A program made the translations under genes and the position numbers. Positions 9,202 to 16,874 of a DNA stretch of 64,000 nucleotides are shown here, piece by piece. The notes under the pieces were generated by a model. That model saw only the letters and a program-made list of their open reading frames with translations. It was not told the DNA's origin and did no database searches. This DNA comes from Gammaproteobacteria bacterium UBA4421 (GTDB lineage: Bacteria > Pseudomonadota > Gammaproteobacteria > Pseudomonadales > Azotimanducaceae), in the NCBI GenBank assembly GCA_002389675.1, contig DGQF01000011.1:1-64000 (forward strand), read 5' to 3'. The first letter of the stretch is position 1; each line of letters opens with the position of its first letter.

Positions 9202-10116
9202 TTAGGATTTAGTCTGCAACAATGAGCCTTTGACGCGGTGCACATGCTGCACGAAAACTGCGCGAATAAACTCACTGGCAACCTGCACCCGCAACAATCG
9301 GCGCAAATCCGGATGGCTCAACAACCACAACATTGGACTCATCGAGATTGGCATGTCAGGAATCCGATGCAGAGTCTGATCCGGTTCAGCCAAGTAACAG
9401 GGCAGGATACCGATACCCAAACCTGCTTTGATACAGGCATGTTGATATTCAATCTCTTCGCAGCGCAGTCCCACCTTAATTTCCGGGAAGTAGTCATCGC
9501 GCAATCGAGCAACACACAACACAAACTCCCCCGTGCCTACCAAGTCGATCCAACTGCCAGCAGTTTCCAAATGAATGCGGTCTCGGTCTTTGATATAAGC
9601 CTTGCTTGCGTATGCGGCCATCGCAATCTGACCTAGCCGATGACCTACTTTGCTCTCCGGCGGATGATCCGTTGCGCTGATTAATAGGTCCGCGGTCCCA
9701 TCGAGTGCTTGAACACCCAACGGGCTGCGCAAAAAGTTTAATTCAATTCCGGGACATTCAACCCTGAACTTGGCCAGTTCGGGCAACACGATAGGTGCTA
9801 GAAACAAAGGCATTGCCAAATTCACGGGGCCCTCCACGTGGGTATTATTTGACATCAGCTCGGCCTTGACGTGTGCCAGCTGATCACTGATTTGGCGAAC
9901 GCGCTCCACCACGTCAGCACCCTCTGCAGTCAAGGTTAATCCCCTGACCGAGCGTCGGAACAGAAATACACCCAGTTCTTTTTCCAGCGCCTCCAGACGA
10001 CGCGTGACCGTGGAGGGATTCACCTCAAGCATCACCGCAGCATTGCGCACGCTACCCGCAGCGGCCACGGCTAAAAAGTAACGAAAATCATCCCAATGAA
10101 AATTCGGCTCCAACAC
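9202..10116 (-). CDS. LysR-family transcriptional regulator
   Basis: 304 residues. The N-terminal winged helix (WDDFRYFLAVAAAGSVRNAA, then NPSTVTRRLEALEKELGVFLF) is followed by a LysR substrate-binding domain. The frame can start at GTG 10137, but GTG 10116 has a perfect TGGAGG seven bases upstream, so I chose 10116. The NPSTVTRRL version of the recognition helix is typical of the subgroup that controls one divergent gene. The divergent neighbour is the enoyl-CoA hydratase at 10337, and the shared 220-base region holds repeats that could be its operators. The effector is unknown. Confidence 0.88.
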   Translation of the reverse strand: MLEPNFHWDDFRYFLAVAAAGSVRNAAVMLEVNPSTVTRRLEALEKELGVFLFRRSVRGLTLTAEGADVVERVRQISDQLAHVKAELMSNNTHVEGPVNLAMPLFLAPIVLPELAKFRVECPGIELNFLRSPLGVQALDGTADLLISATDHPPESKVGHRLGQIAMAAYASKAYIKDRDRIHLETAGSWIDLVGTGEFVLCVARLRDDYFPEIKVGLRCEEIEYQHACIKAGLGIGILPCYLAEPDQTLHRIPDMPISMSPMLWLLSHPDLRRLLRVQVASEFIRAVFVQHVHRVKGSLLQTKS

Positions 10117-10148
10117 CCTTACGCCTCCAGTTGTCACAACTCAGACAT

Positions 10149-10197
10149 CAGTATCAACGCTGCATGCTTTTTTGCAACAATACGTTGCAGTATCAAC
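10149..10197. promoter_or_regulatory. repeat cluster, candidate LysR operators
   Basis: Within the divergent region between the LysR gene and the enoyl-CoA hydratase, CAGTATCAAC occurs twice as a direct repeat (10149-10158 and 10188-10197), each followed within a few bases by TGCAT. Between them TGCAAC and GTTGCA form an inverted repeat with a 5-base spacer (10173-10189). GTTG-N6-CAAC overlaps the second copy (10184-10197). Repeated dyads of this kind are expected of LysR binding sites. The assignment to this regulator is inferred from position. Confidence 0.45.
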
Positions 10198-10256
10198 TGT
10201 TGCATTATTTGTTACTTTGGGTAACATTGCATCCATTGGAACCAGATCTGTTCCAA

Positions 10257-10303
10257 GAGGGATATCCGAACTCCCCCTCCCCTCCCCCTTTCGGATATCC
10301 CTC
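10257..10303. repeat. 14-bp perfect inverted repeat with all-pyrimidine loop
   Basis: GAGGGATATCCGAA at 10257-10270 and its exact reverse complement at 10290-10303 flank 19 bases made only of C and T on the plus strand (10271-10289). It lies 34 bases before the ATG of the enoyl-CoA hydratase, so it is probably in that gene's leader, where it would form a strong hairpin, or it is an operator with two GATATC centres. There is no T-run after it, so it does not look like an intrinsic terminator. Confidence 0.7.
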
Positions 10304-10336
10304 ACCATTTTTCCCGATGTACGCTATCATCTGCAG

Positions 10337-11125
10337 ATGCATTACCAGCACGTTAAAGTTCACCGCCAAGGACATATCGCAACCCTTCAATTCAATCGAC
10401 CCCAAAAAGCCAACGCGCTGAGCCACGCCCATCTCGAAGAAATTGAGGGCGCAATTTTAAGTTTTAGAGAAGACACCCAGACCCGCGTTGTCATTTTCAC
10501 GGGCAGCGGCAACCACTTTTCATCAGGCGCGGATCTCTCGGACGAACTGGACGTGAGCAAAATGCCTTTAGTGCAGCGCCGTCGGCAACAACGCGCAGGC
10601 GAACGCTGCATAGAAGCTCTTTTAAAAATGGATCAAATCACCATTGCCGCCTGGCGCGGAGCAGCAATGGGCGGCGGTGCATGCATTGCCACAGCCTGCG
10701 ATTTCCGCGTCGGCGCTATCGGTTGTTTTATGCGCTACCCAGAAATCGACATCGGCCTAAACCTAATGTGGAAAAGCCTACCGCTAATCATCAACCTAGC
10801 GGGACTCGCTCGCGCAAAGCGACTGGTAATCGGCGGGGAACATATCACCGACCATACGCTTCTTGCGTGGGGCATATTAGATGAGTTAGTCGCGGAAAAT
10901 GATGTGATGCAAGCCTGCAAAAAGATGGCCTTGCACTATGCCGCAAAACCACCAGTGGCGGCACAAATGATTAAGCAATCGGCTAATCAGATCGCCCATG
11001 CTTTGAATCACGCCATCATGCACATGGACGTCGACCAAAATTTGCTCACCGCGGCCAGCGAGGATCGCGCTCGAGCGATCACTGCATACCGCAATAAAAA
11101 ACCCACAGAATACGACGGAAACTAA
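10337..11125 (+). CDS. enoyl-CoA hydratase/isomerase family protein
   Basis: 262 residues from ATG 10337. The open frame extends to 10172, but the extra 55 residues cross the hairpin and look non-coding, and the crotonase fold starts at HVKVHRQGHIATLQFNRPQK. SGSGNHFSSGADLSDE is the first oxyanion-hole region, and WRGAAMGGGACIATACDFRV the second. The glutamates used by true hydratases are not clear: YPEIDIGLNLMWKS replaces the usual FGLPE-like segment. So isomerase, hydrolase or dehalogenase activity is as possible as hydration. The stop overlaps that of the convergent Rieske gene by 4 bases. Confidence 0.82.
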   Translation: MHYQHVKVHRQGHIATLQFNRPQKANALSHAHLEEIEGAILSFREDTQTRVVIFTGSGNHFSSGADLSDELDVSKMPLVQRRRQQRAGERCIEALLKMDQITIAAWRGAAMGGGACIATACDFRVGAIGCFMRYPEIDIGLNLMWKSLPLIINLAGLARAKRLVIGGEHITDHTLLAWGILDELVAENDVMQACKKMALHYAAKPPVAAQMIKQSANQIAHALNHAIMHMDVDQNLLTAASEDRARAITAYRNKKPTEYDGN

Positions 11126-11952
11126 GCCTGCTGTTTGGCCCAAAAAACCTTCAGCGCGGCGCCGTTGGCTTCAACAATCGGCAACTCCGGGAAACGGCAT
11201 TGTCCCCCGTGAGTGCATTCACCTGACAGGACATCAAATCGATAGGCATGCCATGCGCAGGTTACTTCCCCCGCCGCATTGATCTGACCACCTATTGGCC
11301 CGAGTTGATGAGGGCAGACTGCTGGATATACGACCCATCGACCCTTAAAGTAATCTAGCCAAAATTGCCGACCGGATAGTTCAACCAGATGGGGCAACAC
11401 CGATTGCTCAGGAACGTTTAGGCTGAGCTCATCTGTCTTGCCAACACTGTCTATACGCAGATCTAACTGGGCCTGACGCTCGGTCATCATCTCCACGTCT
11501 TCGTCATAAAGACGTTCGTATTGCCGAGCATAAGCCATCCCAACCTGATCCCGCGACTGCGCCTGCACGCCGGGGACAAAAAAATCGATAACAAGATCCA
11601 TTTCCTGTTTTGCGACCACAAAAACGTGTGTCCATATTTCAGCGCCCGCGTTAGGGCCTTCAATGTTGCGCGTAATCCAGCGACGGCGTGATCGGTCTAG
11701 GCACAACTCAATGACACTTTCCTTACCACCGGGGGAAAAAAGATGCGCGCGCCAACCCAACCCTCCACTGCTTATCAGCTGGATATCTGAAAAACTACTA
11801 CTATGCACATGCGGCAGATGAGCCCAATCGAGCGCATTTTCGTACATTCGCTCTAATGAAACGGGCAGCCTGCGTTGATACGTGCCTACATGGCTTATCG
11901 CAGAATCAGCTGCCGCTGGTATAAATTCATAACGCATACGAACGTTCCGCAT
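11122..11952 (-). CDS. Rieske-type oxygenase-like protein with inverted domain order
   Basis: 276 residues from ATG 11952 (a TTG precedes it directly). Residues 39-50 read NALDWAHLPHVH, fitting the mononuclear-iron motif N/D-x2-D-x2-H-x4-H of Rieske oxygenase alpha subunits. A YDEDVEMMTERQ segment near 150 resembles the region that gives the third ligand. The Rieske cluster motif comes after this: CPH at 213-215 and CAWH at 232-235, C-x-H-x16-C-x2-H. Typical alpha subunits have Rieske first and catalytic domain second; here the order is reversed. No reductase or ferredoxin gene is adjacent. Substrate unknown; pathway context suggests an acyl or aromatic acid. Confidence 0.75.
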   Translation of the reverse strand: MRNVRMRYEFIPAAADSAISHVGTYQRRLPVSLERMYENALDWAHLPHVHSSSFSDIQLISSGGLGWRAHLFSPGGKESVIELCLDRSRRRWITRNIEGPNAGAEIWTHVFVVAKQEMDLVIDFFVPGVQAQSRDQVGMAYARQYERLYDEDVEMMTERQAQLDLRIDSVGKTDELSLNVPEQSVLPHLVELSGRQFWLDYFKGRWVVYPAVCPHQLGPIGGQINAAGEVTCAWHAYRFDVLSGECTHGGQCRFPELPIVEANGAALKVFWAKQQA

Positions 11953-11967
11953 CAACCCAAAAAAAAA

Positions 11968-14900
11968 TCAAACTTGTGCTTTGAGCAACGTAAAAGAAAA
12001 CGACAAACCGTCAATTTCACATGCCGTAGCACATTGCTCCTCATCGAGCGCCCACTGCACGGCCAATACCTCACCCTTGATATATTCTGCATACTCAGCG
12101 GCCGCCAAACCAAGCTCTGCTTCAGCCGTATAGGTCACGGTAATTCGGTCACTCACATCGAAACCTTGCTCTTTACGTGCTCGCTGCATCCGATTAACCA
12201 TTTCTCGAGCATAACCACCACGAATCAATTCAGGCGTCAGTCGACAATCCAGATCAACCGCGATCATGCTATTGGACACGGTATTGGTTCCCGATCGCGC
12301 TTGCTGAAAAACCTGTATTTCTAAATCGCTAAAGCGCTCCCCTTGCAGCACAACTTCGCCCGTCTCCTGAAGCGTCACAATTTGCTCTGGAGAAAGATTT
12401 CTGATGGCTTGCGAAAAAGTTTTCATCTGCTTGCCCAGGCGCTTGCCAAGCAACGGAAAATTGGGTTTGGCAACCAACTCAATAAACGCGCCCTCATCCT
12501 CAGAGTAGGCCACAGCACCCACATTAAGCTCGTCGCGAATATATTGATCAAGCTTTTCGATCTGCGCCAACAAGGCGCCATCTCGGTTGATGATGGTCAA
12601 ACTCGCCAGCGGCGTGCGCAGACCAATTTTAACCTCCTCGCGTTTTTGCCGACCGAGCAGAAGCACTTGTTGCATTCGGTCAACCGCTTCTTCTAACTCC
12701 GGTTTAATATGATTTTCCTCAGCCTTGGGATAATCACATACATGTACTGAGACAGGTGTGGGCGCGCGCCCAGAAAGGGCCGCCAACTGACGATAGAGAT
12801 ACTCGGATAAGAATGGCGCAAACGGCGCCATGACTTGTGACAGTTCCAACAACACCGAATAGAGCGTGCTGTACGCGGAAATTTTATCACCCGTAACCTT
12901 TTCACCCCAAAATCGCGAGCGGTTCAGCCGGATATACCAATTGGTAAGATCTTCGATAAAGTTGAACAACTGCGGCACCACGTTGTACAGACGATAACCA
13001 TCCATCTCGCGCGCAACATTCGCTTTTAGCGTCTGCAAACGGGACAGAATCCACTGGTCTAAAATGTTGTCACCAAAGTTTAGGCCCTTCTCGGGCGCCC
13101 AATCGTCAATCGAGGCGTACGTATGAAGGAAGGAAAACGCGTTATACCAAGGCAAAAGTGCACGCCGAGTCATATCGCGAACGCCCGCATCAGCAAAACG
13201 CTGCTCTTCGCCGCGGACCAATCCAGAATTTATGAGATATAGACGCAGAGCATCCGCCCCGTAACGCTCCATGAGTTCATCCGGCGGCGTATAATTACGC
13301 AGCCGTTTAGACATTTTTTTACCGTCCTCTGCCATCACCATGCCATTTACAATGACGTTACGAAAAGCCGGCTTATCAAAAATTGCAGCCGCCAATACCG
13401 TTAAGGTGTAGAACCATCCACGAGTCTGATCCAAGCCTTCGGCAATAAACTCAGCTGGAAACCCGGCCGCAAAAACGTCCTCATTTTCAAACGGGTAATG
13501 CAGTTGCGCATAGGGCATCGACCCAGATTCAAACCAGCAATCCAAAACCTCACTGATGCGGCGGTAGGTGCCTACTTCGCCAGCCAGTGTAAATTCAAGC
13601 GGGTCAACGTGTTCACGGTGCAAGTCTTCGACGCGCACTCCTGTATATTGCGCCAGCTCCTCGATGGAGCCCATACAGATTGCATTGCCGGTCTCGTCAT
13701 TTTTCCATATCGGTAAAGGTGTACCCCAAACTCGATTGCGTGAAACAGACCAGTCAATAGCCCCTTCCAGCCAGTGACCAAATCGCCCTTCTTTAATATG
13801 CTCAGGAACCCAAGCAATTTTCTCATTGGCCGCAAGCAATTTATCCCGAATTGAGGTGACATTGACGTACCACGATGGAATAGCGCGATAAATCAACGGC
13901 GTGTCAGACCGATAGCAATAGGGGTAGCTGTGCTGAATCACGTCCTGCCTGTATAGCAAACCTGCGTCTTTAAGGGATTTAATGATCTCTTTATCCGCAT
14001 CTTTGACATGCAAACCGGAAAAATCAGCCACCTCATCCGTGAAAGTGCCCGCAAGACTGACTGGGCAAACGAATGCTTCAACATCATGGGCTCGCAAAAC
14101 GCGATAATCATCTTCACCGAACGCGGGGGCTTGATGCACCAAACCTGTGCCACTGTCGGTAGTCACATAATCATCACTGACAACCACAAAGGCGCCCAAA
14201 TCCGCCTGATCCAAAAAATATTGAAACGGCGGCTGATACTTTTTACCGACGAGGTCTCGCCCGTAAAGGCTCGATGTGATCGGCAAGTCCCCGTACGCGC
14301 TTAACCGATCTCGAGCAACGTAAAATTCTTTATCTGCAGCAGAGTCATAAACTTTAACGTACTCAATGCTCTCTCCCACACATACCGCCAAATTCGAAGG
14401 CAATGTCCAGGGTGTGGTTGTCCAAATTGCCAAATACGCATCCTCGTCCTCGAGCTTTAAGAGAACCGTAACGGCAGGATCCTGCACATCCAGATAATTT
14501 GATGTGGCTTCAAAATTAGACAGCGGTGTGCCCAACGCAGTTGATATCGGCATCACTTTGACACCTTGGTAGATCAACCCTTTGTCCCAGAGCTGCTTAA
14601 ATACCCACCAAACCGACTCCATAAACCAAACATCCATGGTTTTATAGTCGTGATCAAAATCTATCCAACGTCCCAATCGAGTAATGGTGTGCCGCCACTC
14701 GCTGACATAACGCTGGACTATCGCACGGCATTCATCGTTGTAGCCTGCCACGCCGAGTTTTTCGACCGCCTCTTGCGCGGACATATTCAGTTGCTTGTCG
14801 ATCTCATGTTCAATCGGCAAGCCGTGGCAATCCCAACCAAACCGGCGCAATACATAGCGACCATTCATCGTCCAGTAACGCGGCACAATGTCTTTGATCG

Positions 14901-15090
14901 TACTTGCGACAAGATGTCCATGATGCGGAAGGCCGGTCGCAAAGGGCGGGCCGTCGTAAAAAATATACGGCTTTTTGCCTCGCGTATTTTCTAAGGTTTT
15001 CTCAAATGCGCCAACCTCTTCCCACAACTTGAGAATCTCATGTTCCATTTTTACAAAGGAAAACTGGGCGCTGTCCGCTGTCTCTGCCAT
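11968..15090 (-). CDS. ileS: isoleucyl-tRNA synthetase, type 2 (eukaryote-like)
   Basis: 1040 residues from ATG 15090 (GTG 15123 is also in frame). It charges tRNA-Ile. The class I motifs are HHGH at 56-59 (in ATGLPHHGHL) and KMSKR near residue 590. Editing-domain blocks TTTPWTLPSNLAV and GTGLVHQAPAFGEDDY are present. The length above 1000, the KMSKR form, the Pro-His start of the first motif and the lack of the C-terminal four-Cys zinc site all point to IleRS2, the branch shared with eukaryotes and known for mupirocin resistance, not to the usual gammaproteobacterial IleRS1. It is also not in the ribF-ileS-lspA locus. Upstream RBS is weak. Confidence 0.93.
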   Translation of the reverse strand: MAETADSAQFSFVKMEHEILKLWEEVGAFEKTLENTRGKKPYIFYDGPPFATGLPHHGHLVASTIKDIVPRYWTMNGRYVLRRFGWDCHGLPIEHEIDKQLNMSAQEAVEKLGVAGYNDECRAIVQRYVSEWRHTITRLGRWIDFDHDYKTMDVWFMESVWWVFKQLWDKGLIYQGVKVMPISTALGTPLSNFEATSNYLDVQDPAVTVLLKLEDEDAYLAIWTTTPWTLPSNLAVCVGESIEYVKVYDSAADKEFYVARDRLSAYGDLPITSSLYGRDLVGKKYQPPFQYFLDQADLGAFVVVSDDYVTTDSGTGLVHQAPAFGEDDYRVLRAHDVEAFVCPVSLAGTFTDEVADFSGLHVKDADKEIIKSLKDAGLLYRQDVIQHSYPYCYRSDTPLIYRAIPSWYVNVTSIRDKLLAANEKIAWVPEHIKEGRFGHWLEGAIDWSVSRNRVWGTPLPIWKNDETGNAICMGSIEELAQYTGVRVEDLHREHVDPLEFTLAGEVGTYRRISEVLDCWFESGSMPYAQLHYPFENEDVFAAGFPAEFIAEGLDQTRGWFYTLTVLAAAIFDKPAFRNVIVNGMVMAEDGKKMSKRLRNYTPPDELMERYGADALRLYLINSGLVRGEEQRFADAGVRDMTRRALLPWYNAFSFLHTYASIDDWAPEKGLNFGDNILDQWILSRLQTLKANVAREMDGYRLYNVVPQLFNFIEDLTNWYIRLNRSRFWGEKVTGDKISAYSTLYSVLLELSQVMAPFAPFLSEYLYRQLAALSGRAPTPVSVHVCDYPKAEENHIKPELEEAVDRMQQVLLLGRQKREEVKIGLRTPLASLTIINRDGALLAQIEKLDQYIRDELNVGAVAYSEDEGAFIELVAKPNFPLLGKRLGKQMKTFSQAIRNLSPEQIVTLQETGEVVLQGERFSDLEIQVFQQARSGTNTVSNSMIAVDLDCRLTPELIRGGYAREMVNRMQRARKEQGFDVSDRITVTYTAEAELGLAAAEYAEYIKGEVLAVQWALDEEQCATACEIDGLSFSFTLLKAQV

Positions 15091-15227
15091 AGCTCGTTGT
15101 TCGCTTGGGGAATTGGGGCGCACATATTACCGGCACCAGTAAAAACTTGCATCCTGCCCGAGGCCAAAGGCACTCACCAAGAGCGCCGTTATTTTCGAAC
15201 TTTGTGTTTTGAAATCCCCTGGATTAT

Positions 15228-16115
15228 TTAATCCGCAACATCATCCTCTGCCGGCCCGGCAATGTACGCCGCAATTTGTTGTGGTACCTGCATGGGCATA
15301 AAGTGCGTCAGTTCAGGCAAATAAATGTCAGTTGCATTTTGCATCACCCCAGCAAGACCCGGCCAAGTTGGCGATGTACTGAAGTCCATCACTGTACTGT
15401 CGGGATCCCGAGGTTTCGCCCTGAGCAACGTCACCGGCTGAACGATCTTCTCAAGCAGGGGGTAAATGTCTGCGCCGTAGCTACCCGCATAAATCGACGC
15501 CTCAACGGCCGGCGGGCAGGCCAACTCAACCCCGGGGCGATCAAGACAGGGGCTCACGCCCAGCTCACAATAATCGCGCAACACGCGCGGCTCCCATACA
15601 CTGTAGGGGTACCGACCCTCAAATCGGCTGTACATTGCTTCCCAAGATTCAAAGTAACTGCGGCGCCGCGAAACAGGGTGATCTTCCAACGGCGTGGCTT
15701 GATTCATGTCGGCGCCATACATCTCTTGCGCAAAAATAACGGGATCAACCAAAACTAGGCGCTTGAAATAATCCGGCTCAAGGGCGCATAGGTGCGCAAC
15801 ACAATGCCCCCCAAGAGAATGTCCAACGCCAATCGTATCGCGCAAATCAAAATGCTTTGCTACGGCTGCAAGATCCCTTTCAAATCTATCCCACGTATAG
15901 GGGGGCATTTTATCGGAACGCCCGTGGCCGCGTAAATCCAGCGCAAAAACCTGCCATTGCGCCGGGAGGTAGTTGATCACTGCATCCCAACAACGCGCGT
16001 GAAAGCCCGTCGCATGCACCAACAGCACCTGCTGCGCGCCGCGAGTTCCGGATTCAAAAACGCAGACACTCACGCCGTCCACCATCACGGAATGCTGCTG
16101 AAACACCCTTGCCAT
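15228..16115 (-). CDS. alpha/beta hydrolase
   Basis: 295 residues. LLVHATGFHARCWD is the oxyanion region, LDLRGHGRSDK the typical strand-4 turn, and GVGHSLGGHC the nucleophile elbow with Ser100. The acid may lie near the LLRAKPRDPDS segment and the base His in ELTHFMPMQ, near residue 271. A serine nucleophile suggests an esterase, lipase, lactonase or C-C hydrolase; no sequence feature narrows it. ATG at 16115. It is divergent from idi. Its convergent-tail neighbour is ileS, transcribed the same way 105 bases further on. Confidence 0.82.
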   Translation of the reverse strand: MARVFQQHSVMVDGVSVCVFESGTRGAQQVLLVHATGFHARCWDAVINYLPAQWQVFALDLRGHGRSDKMPPYTWDRFERDLAAVAKHFDLRDTIGVGHSLGGHCVAHLCALEPDYFKRLVLVDPVIFAQEMYGADMNQATPLEDHPVSRRRSYFESWEAMYSRFEGRYPYSVWEPRVLRDYCELGVSPCLDRPGVELACPPAVEASIYAGSYGADIYPLLEKIVQPVTLLRAKPRDPDSTVMDFSTSPTWPGLAGVMQNATDIYLPELTHFMPMQVPQQIAAYIAGPAEDDVAD

Positions 16116-16238
16116 ATCGTCTCCCTACATACCACTGCATTGACCAATGCGCAGTTTAGGCGATCGCCACAAAAAACGTTACACTTACTCCTCCCCAGTG
16201 CCAGCCCCGTTTTGCACAAAGTCTAAGGAGAACCCAAA

Positions 16239-16814
16239 CTGAACACCACCGCAGAAATTGTCTCCGATGAGAACGAAAGTCTTATTTTGGTTGACCAACA
16301 AGACAACGCCACCGGATACCTCAGCAAATCCGCTTGTCATGATGGCGAAGGCCAAAGACATCGGGCATTTTCGATTTTCATTTTCAATAATGAAGGGGCT
16401 GTGCTGCTACAGCAGCGGGCCGCCGGAAAACGACTGTGGCCAAATTTTTGGTCAAATTCCTGCTGCTCTCACCCTCGTCGCAACGAAAGCATGACCCAAG
16501 CGGTGCAAAGAAGATGCGAGCAAGAATTAGGATTCAGCACACCACTAGAGTTTTTATACCAATTTGAATACCGCGAGCCTTACAAGGATATCGGAACCGA
16601 ACACGAATTATGTTCGGTATTTGCCGGAACCTACGAAGGCTCGCCCATCGTCAATTCAAACGAAATTAAGTCATGGCGATGGGTTTCTCCAGAATCCGTA
16701 AATTCGGAGCTCAAAAAACAACCGCATACCTTCACGCCCTGGTTTAAACTTGAGTGGCATCGTCTGCTTCAAGACTTTTCTGAGGTATTACTCAAGGCAG
16801 GCACTCGAACTTAA
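16239..16814 (+). CDS. idi: isopentenyl-diphosphate delta-isomerase, type I
   Basis: 191 residues. It interconverts IPP and DMAPP. The Nudix-like fold carries the active-site Cys in NSCCSHPRRNES and the catalytic Glu region in GTEHELCSVF; HRAFSIFIFN and LLQQRAAGKRLWPNFW are further family blocks. The start I prefer is the rare CTG at 16239: AAGGAG lies at 16225-16230, eight bases upstream, and the residues ESLILVDQQDN align with the start of E. coli Idi. The next in-frame start (TTG 16287) would cut into this first strand and has no ribosome site. It is followed by HMG-CoA synthase. Confidence 0.88.
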   Translation: MNTTAEIVSDENESLILVDQQDNATGYLSKSACHDGEGQRHRAFSIFIFNNEGAVLLQQRAAGKRLWPNFWSNSCCSHPRRNESMTQAVQRRCEQELGFSTPLEFLYQFEYREPYKDIGTEHELCSVFAGTYEGSPIVNSNEIKSWRWVSPESVNSELKKQPHTFTPWFKLEWHRLLQDFSEVLLKAGTRT

Positions 16815-16874
16815 ACGTTTTGACCTATAGAATGGTGTTGTTCTTAATACGCCTGCAGTTCACTAGGAAATCGC

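Noticed and set aside
10172..10336. possible 55-residue N-terminal extension of the enoyl-CoA hydratase
   Set aside because: It runs through repeats and a pyrimidine-rich hairpin and precedes the crotonase fold; ATG 10337 gives the family length.
14566..14994. 142-codon open frame on the plus strand
   Set aside because: Antisense to ileS, whose motifs cover this region fully.
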